Virus record (IMG/VR): IMGVR_UViG_3300034418_010908
Location: 1 to 27,562 of that record
Direction: 5' to 3' (one strand)
From: a virus
Length of the DNA stretch: 27,562 nucleotides
Shown piece by piece: positions 23,355 to 27,562 of this stretch (positions are counted from its first letter, which is position 1; each line of letters begins with the position of its first letter). The notes under the pieces are model-generated. The model was not told the DNA's origin. It made no database searches and was given only the letters and a program-made list of their open reading frames with translations. Position numbers and translations under genes: made by a program.

Positions 23355-24581
23355 TTATATAAAAATATATTTGTCTGCTCGTTTAGTTCCATCAAAAGGA
23401 TTAATCATTGTTTTTACTATTTCTGGATCTACTAGATCTGGATGTACCCACCAATCTTCAAATGTACTATTTGAATCAGGAGCGATATCACCTACTACTC
23501 GTTTATATCCTAAAGATTCTAAATATTTTCTTGAAGAATGTCTATAATCAATTGGATGATTTATATAATAATCATGTTCATAAGTGATCACTCTAAACTT
23601 GTATTTGTCAAAAGGAATTGATAATAAAACACTAAAAGTAACATCAGCTGGTTCACAGTCGATTTGTAAATAATCTATAACTGTATCAAAATTATTTTCA
23701 GCTAATAACTTATCATAATCAACTGTTGTAGCATCTTGTAAAATACATGTGTTAGAACGATGTTCTTTATGTTTATTTACTTCTTTTTCATCAATTTCTA
23801 ATGCTACCCCGGTCCAATTAAATTCTTTTTCTAATAAAGCTGTATTACTATTATGGAAAGGATCTGATGCTCCGATTTCAAGATATGTACCATTTTCTTT
23901 TCCATCCAACATACTTAATATAAATAAATCTTGATATGTTTGAGAGTAATTTTTCTCAATTTTTTCAGAATTTTTAAACTTATATCTTAATTTTGAATGT
24001 TCTTCTTTAGTATATGTTAATGTTGGATATTGAAGACCATGTATCATAGATAGATTATTATAACAAGCTTCTATAAATTCTCTACGCATTGGATATTCTT
24101 TTAACAAATGGTTAAATAATTCTCTTGATTCATCACAATATCCAATCCACCAACCTGCTACTGCTTTTTGGAATATTAAAGCATATTCACCTGGGAAATC
24201 TATATCAACTGATGTGGATTTTAGATTTTTTAGTTTATCTAAACCTTGAACAGCGGCTAAATATGATTCTTGCCATTCATTTTTTGTTTGATGGTCATAA
24301 CTTAAATGATAATAAGCTTCAGGACGTTCACGATCAAAAGTAATAGCATTTAAAATAGATCCTCTAACTGAATGAGGACGATGTCCTAATGTTTTTAAAC
24401 ATAAAGCTACTTTAACTAAAGCTTCATATGTTAAATCTTTATCAAAACCATACTCTGCTGCTCTTAAAAATAATGTTAAAGCGGCTGCTTTGTGACCTTC
24501 TTGATAATATTGTTCACCAAACCAAAAATTAGTTTCTGGGTTATATGGGTCATTTAAAAAATTTTTTAATATTTTATCCAT
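23355..24581 (-). CDS. TPR-like domain plus FkbM-family methyltransferase
   Basis: A 408-residue two-domain protein. The first 180 residues are helical pairs of TPR type (for example FWFGEQYYQEGHKAAALTLF and EAYYHLSYDHQTKNEWQESY), as found next to phage and bacterial glycan enzymes. The second domain starts near 212 with YSQTYQDLFILSMLDG. The SAM-binding motif YLEIGASDPFHNSNT is at 233-247. VALEIDE is at 259-265, and LQIDCEPADV at 305-314. It ends with HSSRKYLESLGYKRVVGDIA. This is the FkbM family, which methylates hydroxyl groups on sugars and polyketides. The ATG overlaps the stop of the GH130-like gene (ATGGATAA). A role in methylating a glycan on the virion or host surface is inferred. 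Confidence 0.82.
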   Translation of the reverse strand: MDKILKNFLNDPYNPETNFWFGEQYYQEGHKAAALTLFLRAAEYGFDKDLTYEALVKVALCLKTLGHRPHSVRGSILNAITFDRERPEAYYHLSYDHQTKNEWQESYLAAVQGLDKLKNLKSTSVDIDFPGEYALIFQKAVAGWWIGYCDESRELFNHLLKEYPMRREFIEACYNNLSMIHGLQYPTLTYTKEEHSKLRYKFKNSEKIEKNYSQTYQDLFILSMLDGKENGTYLEIGASDPFHNSNTALLEKEFNWTGVALEIDEKEVNKHKEHRSNTCILQDATTVDYDKLLAENNFDTVIDYLQIDCEPADVTFSVLLSIPFDKYKFRVITYEHDYYINHPIDYRHSSRKYLESLGYKRVVGDIAPDSNSTFEDWWVHPDLVDPEIVKTMINPFDGTKRADKYIFI

Positions 24582-25563
24582 TGAGTAATTCTTCTAAAAC
24601 ATTTTCTGGGATTCTAACTGCAAAAGCCGCATTATCATGGAATCCATAAGTTAAAACTAAATCATTATCTATAACAGCAGCACCACAAACAAATTCAATT
24701 CGTCCTGTCATAAATTTAAATACATCAGAATATTTAACAATATTCCAATTTTCATCATAAGCGATTATTCGGTGATTGTAAATACCATCTTTATTATTGT
24801 TTTCATTTTGCCAAAAATCTACTTCATGAACAACACATAAACGATAATTTTTCCATTTAACAACTGAAGAACCACCTCTTAAATCATGACCAGCATTTAT
24901 TTGTTTAAAAACACCATTAAATATAGTTTCACTAGTTCCATTAATAGGATCAACTTTAACAATTTCTGCTGGATTAGCCCATTTTACATAACAATAATCC
25001 ATATCATTAATAGGCATCCAATTCTTTTCACAATATGAATTAGGATCATTTGGTGGTTCAATTCTTACTCGAGAAATTTCATTAGCTGTATCATAGTCAT
25101 CTATTTCAGAAAGTTCCATTCTGCCTTCACCATTAGGTTTTGTATCTCTTCTAACACCGGTAATGTATAAAACACCATCCCAACGAACCACTCGAGCATC
25201 TTCTAGACCAATAAATTCCCAAACTGGGGTAATATCTAGTTCAGATGTGTTTACTTCTTTATAAGAAGCTACTTCTAAAGTTTTAGGATCTAAAACACAT
25301 AAAAAATTAGCAGTTCTAAGATTACAATCATCTTCAGGATGAATATAAGTTAAAGGACCCCAACGACTTTGGAATTTTTGATTATTTTCACAAAGATAAA
25401 GAGCGTATCCTACGTTCCTTATATTACATAATATAGTGCCATCATCATCAATAAAAATAGAAGGATTACATATACCTGTACCTTTACTATCAGACGAAGG
25501 AATCTTTAAGTGGGCTACAGAACCCCCTTTGTCTAAAACTAATTTAACTAAATTATCAATCAT
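24574..25563 (-). CDS. GH130-type beta-propeller glycosidase / mannoside phosphorylase homologue
   Basis: A 329-residue five-bladed propeller protein. Visible family signatures: NPSIFIDDDGTI (33-44), the catalytic-type GLEDARV (119-125, D122 at the place of the general acid in EDPR motifs), YCEKNWMP (177-184), DLRGGSSVV (227-235), EFVCGAAVI (290-298) and LTYGFHDNAAFAVRI (304-318). Characterised GH130 enzymes cleave beta-mannosides with phosphate, or hydrolyse them. Phage and giant-virus homologues sit beside sugar-modifying genes and have not been assigned reactions. It overlaps the TPR-FkbM gene by eight bases, so both are co-produced. Possible roles are remodelling a surface glycan or making a sugar phosphate for virion decoration. 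There is no signal peptide, so it acts in the cytoplasm or on the virion. Confidence 0.8.
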   Translation of the reverse strand: MIDNLVKLVLDKGGSVAHLKIPSSDSKGTGICNPSIFIDDDGTILCNIRNVGYALYLCENNQKFQSRWGPLTYIHPEDDCNLRTANFLCVLDPKTLEVASYKEVNTSELDITPVWEFIGLEDARVVRWDGVLYITGVRRDTKPNGEGRMELSEIDDYDTANEISRVRIEPPNDPNSYCEKNWMPINDMDYCYVKWANPAEIVKVDPINGTSETIFNGVFKQINAGHDLRGGSSVVKWKNYRLCVVHEVDFWQNENNNKDGIYNHRIIAYDENWNIVKYSDVFKFMTGRIEFVCGAAVIDNDLVLTYGFHDNAAFAVRIPENVLEELLNG

Positions 25564-25605
25564 TGAATATTAATATAATAAAACTTATTTAAAAAACCAA
25601 ACTAT

Positions 25606-25833
25606 TTATGGGCAATTTACGCAGGGGTATATTGGGTTTTCGGAAATTGCGTAGATTTCTGATTCTGTACTTTCATAAGTACGTGCTCCTAATTCTGCTC
25701 CATAATATGCATCAATGTGAGCCGTAGCTTTTTCTACAGTGTCTATATTTTTACCTTCTGAATTTTCAGCGTTAAAGATATCAGTCCACGTTCCTTCGAT
25801 TGTGCTGAATACCATCATTAATGTTTTGTACAT
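25606..25833 (-). CDS. Small protein after the adhesin-like gene, unknown
   Basis: A 75-residue protein, MYKTLMMVFSTIEGTWTDIF, then a helix with VEKATAHIDAYYGAELGART and a C-terminus ending IYPCVNCP with a C-x-x-C motif. It starts one base after the stop of the adhesin-like gene, so the two are coupled. The CxxC end could bind a metal or form a disulfide, which is unusual in this otherwise cysteine-poor phage region. No family recognised. A translation start at the internal ATG at 25815 (MVFSTIEG) is also possible. Confidence 0.7.
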   Translation of the reverse strand: MYKTLMMVFSTIEGTWTDIFNAENSEGKNIDTVEKATAHIDAYYGAELGARTYESTESEIYAISENPIYPCVNCP

Positions 25834-25834
25834 G

Positions 25835-26488
25835 TTAATTTGCCCAGATTATTAGTTTATTTGCTCTATCTTGAATTCCGCCGGCACACCTATGGTTAAT
25901 AGCAGGACCTCCTTCACAACCTGCGAACCAGGATTGTACACAAGACTGTTCGTAGTAATTTGACCATCCTCCTACTGCTCCGGAACATGTGCTGCCGGCT
26001 GAAGTGATCCAATCTGTCCAGCTAGCACCTCCCCATTTTCTTTTAAATCTTTCACCGGAGCTACCGCCGGTGCTGTTCCAATTTGAAGGATTTTCAAATT
26101 CATTGTACTGTGTACTTCTATTATTTAAACTACCATCAGCCCATACAGTACCGAATTCAACAGAAGTGTGGTACCATTGAGTTCTGGTTTGTTTCAATCC
26201 TCTGTTTAGGATTCCTTGGATTACAGAATCGGAGAATTTAGACATGGTAGTGTCGTTTGGGTCTGGTGGGGAAGATACATCGTTTGCATTGTAGGGACTA
26301 GTATCTCTAGGAAATGCTGTAAATATTAGGAACCAAGCTTGATCGGCATCGGTAGTAATATCGGCATAAATTGATCCGACTTCAACTTTTCCGGTTGCTG
26401 AGCTTCTTAAGGCTACATATCCGTCTGATCTAAGATTCTTCTTAGCACTTGCACTATCGTATACTAAAGGTCCTCCAGATGTTCCCAT
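25835..26488 (-). CDS. Adhesin-like virion protein with a cysteine-containing C-terminus
   Basis: A 217-residue protein. It begins MGTSGGPLVYDSASAKKNLR, with a strand-rich first half (VALRSSATGKVEVGSIYADI, AWFLIFTAFPRDTSP). The second half is Gly/Ser/Trp/Asn-rich (FENPSNWNSTGGSSGERF and WGGASWTDW). The end carries four cysteines: STCSGAVGGW, EQSCVQSW, AGCEGG and HRCAGG. That style is more like an extracellular lectin or fibrinogen-type tip than an enzyme, but I cannot name the family. Its base composition is visibly richer in GC than its neighbours, which suggests recent transfer. It sits between a LamG-like protein and carbohydrate enzymes, in a host-interaction neighbourhood. Confidence 0.7.
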   Translation of the reverse strand: MGTSGGPLVYDSASAKKNLRSDGYVALRSSATGKVEVGSIYADITTDADQAWFLIFTAFPRDTSPYNANDVSSPPDPNDTTMSKFSDSVIQGILNRGLKQTRTQWYHTSVEFGTVWADGSLNNRSTQYNEFENPSNWNSTGGSSGERFKRKWGGASWTDWITSAGSTCSGAVGGWSNYYEQSCVQSWFAGCEGGPAINHRCAGGIQDRANKLIIWAN

Positions 26489-26492
26489 GTTT

Positions 26493-26500
26493 ATAAATAT
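26493..26500 (-). promoter_or_regulatory. Late-promoter-like box ATATTTAT before the adhesin-like gene
   Basis: Minus-strand AATATTTATAAAC, four bases before the ATG at 26488, directly after the tandem stops of the 51-residue gene. Confidence 0.4.
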
Positions 26501-26502
26501 TA

Positions 26503-26658
26503 TTATAGATTATTTAAATAAATTTGAGCTTCTTCTTTTGTATAAAAATAATCTACTACTTTATCATTTACACTTCCTTCAGTGATAAAATAAGGGCGAT
26601 CTGGTATTAAAGAGCCTGATATTTCAACTTGAGGTATATTATATATATTATAATCCAT
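26503..26658 (-). CDS. 51-residue protein, unknown
   Basis: A short open frame starting MDYNIYNIPQVEISGSLIPD and ending KEEAQIYLNNL with tandem TAA stops. Its ATG at 26658 overlaps the last codons of the LamG-like gene by 11 bases, and it fills the whole gap to the adhesin-like gene, so it is probably real and translationally coupled. The second half (DYFYTKEEAQIYLNN) looks like one helix preceded by a strand. The function is unknown; it may be a chaperone or accessory for the adjacent surface proteins. Confidence 0.6.
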   Translation of the reverse strand: MDYNIYNIPQVEISGSLIPDRPYFITEGSVNDKVVDYFYTKEEAQIYLNNL

Positions 26659-27436
26659 ATCTTGTTTTATAAGCATTATATGTTTGGGTTATTTCGTCTG
26701 GTGATAATGCTTTATTGTAGAAAAGTACATTTCCTAACTCACCAGGAACATACCCATTTCCATTTGGATTTGCTATGGAATTGGTTCCTCCATATACTCT
26801 AAACCCTCCACTTGCATAACTACTGTATACCATTGATTCACCTGGGGAGGTTGGATTACTTCCACCACCATCAGAAGTCATAGGACCGTTATTAATTTGA
26901 GATGAATTTTTATAACTAGCAGCTTGACCACTTGTTTTATCATAAGTGTAAGATACCATAAACCATCCATTAGTATCAGCTCCTACTGGGGCAAAATTAC
27001 CATTTAAAAAACGTTTATATCCAGATGTAGTTGTTGTTGAAAAATTAATTATATAACTTTGTTCCATTACCATTGTTAAAGGATTTCCATTTGTTCCACT
27101 ATTACTTGTACAAAGTAACCCTCTCCAATTATTATTGCCTCCTACATTTAAAGGTATGTTTTCCATATTAATCCAAATAATAGCAGTAATTGATCCTGTT
27201 TCTAAGTCACTATTGCGACTAATTATAGTATGACTTGTACCAGAACCATCATTAATTACATTACTTTGTAAAGTTTTAATTCCTGCTCCTGATCCTATGT
27301 TAAAGTTATATACTCCCCAACTACTTCCAATAGGTTTATTAGGAATAGTTTCAGAACTAGTACCATTAAAATAATTAGGTTCTAATAAATGGATTAATCC
27401 ATCAGTGACTATTCTAGGTTTATGAAAAAAGGCCAT
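26648..27436 (-). CDS. LamG / concanavalin-type lectin-like virion protein
   Basis: A 262-residue protein with a jelly-roll lectin pattern. The N-terminus reads RIVTDGLIHLLEPNYFNGTS, typical for LamG-like proteins of phages ('GLIxxLDPxNxxS'). Strands such as GSITAIIWINMENIPL and GWFMVSYTYDKTSGQAASYK follow. The classic end is GELGNVLFYNKALSPDEITQTYNAYKTRYG, where A-L-S-x-x-E-I-x-x-x-Y-N closes the LamG domain. There is no signal peptide. LamG domains bind glycans or proteins, so this is a likely receptor-binding or head/tail decoration protein. It lies between a 2OG oxygenase and the adhesin-like gene, and has an ATATTTAT box 17 bases upstream. Confidence 0.82.
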   Translation of the reverse strand: MAFFHKPRIVTDGLIHLLEPNYFNGTSSETIPNKPIGSSWGVYNFNIGSGAGIKTLQSNVINDGSGTSHTIISRNSDLETGSITAIIWINMENIPLNVGGNNNWRGLLCTSNSGTNGNPLTMVMEQSYIINFSTTTTSGYKRFLNGNFAPVGADTNGWFMVSYTYDKTSGQAASYKNSSQINNGPMTSDGGGSNPTSPGESMVYSSYASGGFRVYGGTNSIANPNGNGYVPGELGNVLFYNKALSPDEITQTYNAYKTRYGL

Positions 27437-27453
27437 ATTATAGCTAATTTATT

Positions 27454-27461
27454 ATAAATAT
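27454..27461 (-). promoter_or_regulatory. Late-promoter-like box ATATTTAT before the LamG-like gene
   Basis: Minus-strand AATATATTTATAATAAA, 17 bases before the ATG at 27436. It sits inside a perfect inverted repeat, TTATAAAT-AATAT-ATTTATAA (27452-27472), which spans the stop of the upstream gene. The core TATATTTA also fits a Bacteroidota -7 box. Confidence 0.4.
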
Positions 27462-27462
27462 A

Positions 27463-27562
27463 TTATTTATAATGGCCTCCTCCAGCCCACAATACTAAGC
27501 TTTTTCTTAAGCCTGATGATACTGGGGTTACTCTATGTTGTAGGAACGATGGAAATACTATA
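27463..27562 (-). CDS. 2OG-Fe(II) oxygenase, C-terminal end (cut by window edge)
   Basis: The last 32 codons of a gene entering from the right. The readable end is VFPSFLQHRVTPVSSGLRKS, then LVLWAGGGHYK and a TAA. The pattern FPSFLxHRVxPVxxGxRxSLVxW is the C-terminus of prolyl-4-hydroxylase-like 2-oxoglutarate/iron oxygenases: the His of HRV binds iron and the Arg of GxR holds 2-oxoglutarate. The HxD part of the active site lies outside the window. Such enzymes are common in T4-like environmental phages next to tail or head genes, and may hydroxylate virion proteins or DNA. Confidence 0.75.
   Translation of the reverse strand, partial: IVFPSFLQHRVTPVSSGLRKSLVLWAGGGHYK

Noticed and set aside
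23354-23395. Longer start for the coiled-coil protein inside the FkbM gene
   Set aside because: It begins with TTG and overlaps 41 bases of a conserved coding end; the ATG at 23353 immediately after the FkbM stop is better.
11971-27461. T4-type late promoter TATAAATA
   Set aside because: At these gene starts TATAAATA reads on the plus strand, opposite to transcription; the sense-strand box is TATTTATA, so I treat it as a different motif rather than a T4 late promoter.
1-27562. tRNA genes, insertion sequences or integrase/attachment sites
   Set aside because: Gaps between genes are too short for tRNAs, and I saw no cloverleaf, transposase motif or integrase. A full computed scan (for example a tRNA covariance search) was not possible.

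Overview
The window is a block of an AT-rich (by eye about one third GC) genome of a contractile-tailed, T4-related double-stranded DNA phage (myovirus). Every gene I can support lies on the minus strand, so transcription runs from high to low coordinates. Stop and start codons mostly overlap or sit a few bases apart. Recognisable T4-type proteins include tail sheath (gp18), tail tube (gp19), a gp26/gp51-type tail chaperone pair, tape measure, gp53-like wedge protein, gp32, UvsX/RecA, RNase H and the start of a gp41/DnaB helicase. Almost no start codon has a Shine-Dalgarno sequence. Three promoters at the replication genes read TTTG-N20-TATAWT, close to the Bacteroidota -33/-7 arrangement. I therefore infer a Bacteroidota host (for example a flavobacterium), possibly for a distant 'Far-T4' type phage. 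That assignment is inference.

Layout in transcription order: (1) 27562-25606, host-interaction genes: the tail end of a 2OG-Fe(II) oxygenase, a LamG-lectin-like protein, a 51-residue protein, a cysteine-containing adhesin-like protein of higher GC, and a small protein. (2) 25563-23099, carbohydrate genes: a GH130-type beta-propeller enzyme, a TPR plus FkbM-methyltransferase protein, and a small coiled-coil protein. (3) 23043-20745, tail sheath and tail tube, closed by a strong intrinsic terminator. (4) 20678-15396, a fibre operon: a small protein, a 1221-residue fibre with two beta-roll repeat blocks around a collagen-like rod, a small fibre-associated protein, and an autotransporter-heptosyltransferase-like enzyme. 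(5) 15359-5112, tail assembly and baseplate: a chaperone pair with a probable programmed frameshift on a seven-T run, tape measure, and several baseplate proteins. (6) 5074-1, replication: a divergent family A DNA polymerase, an unknown protein, gp32-like SSB, RecA/UvsX, 5'-3' exonuclease/RNase H and the helicase start.

The genes fit together as follows. Regions 3 to 5 build and measure the tail. Regions 1, 2 and 4 make and probably chemically decorate receptor-binding appendages. Region 6 is a compact replisome-recombination set. The most interesting points are the fibre next to a heptosyltransferase-like enzyme (possible virion glycosylation), the chaperone frameshift, the unusual polymerase, and a recurring 'hairpin then ATATTTAT box then gene' unit that may be this phage's late-promoter system. 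No tRNA, CRISPR array or insertion sequence was seen. There is no gene-free stretch longer than about 130 bases.
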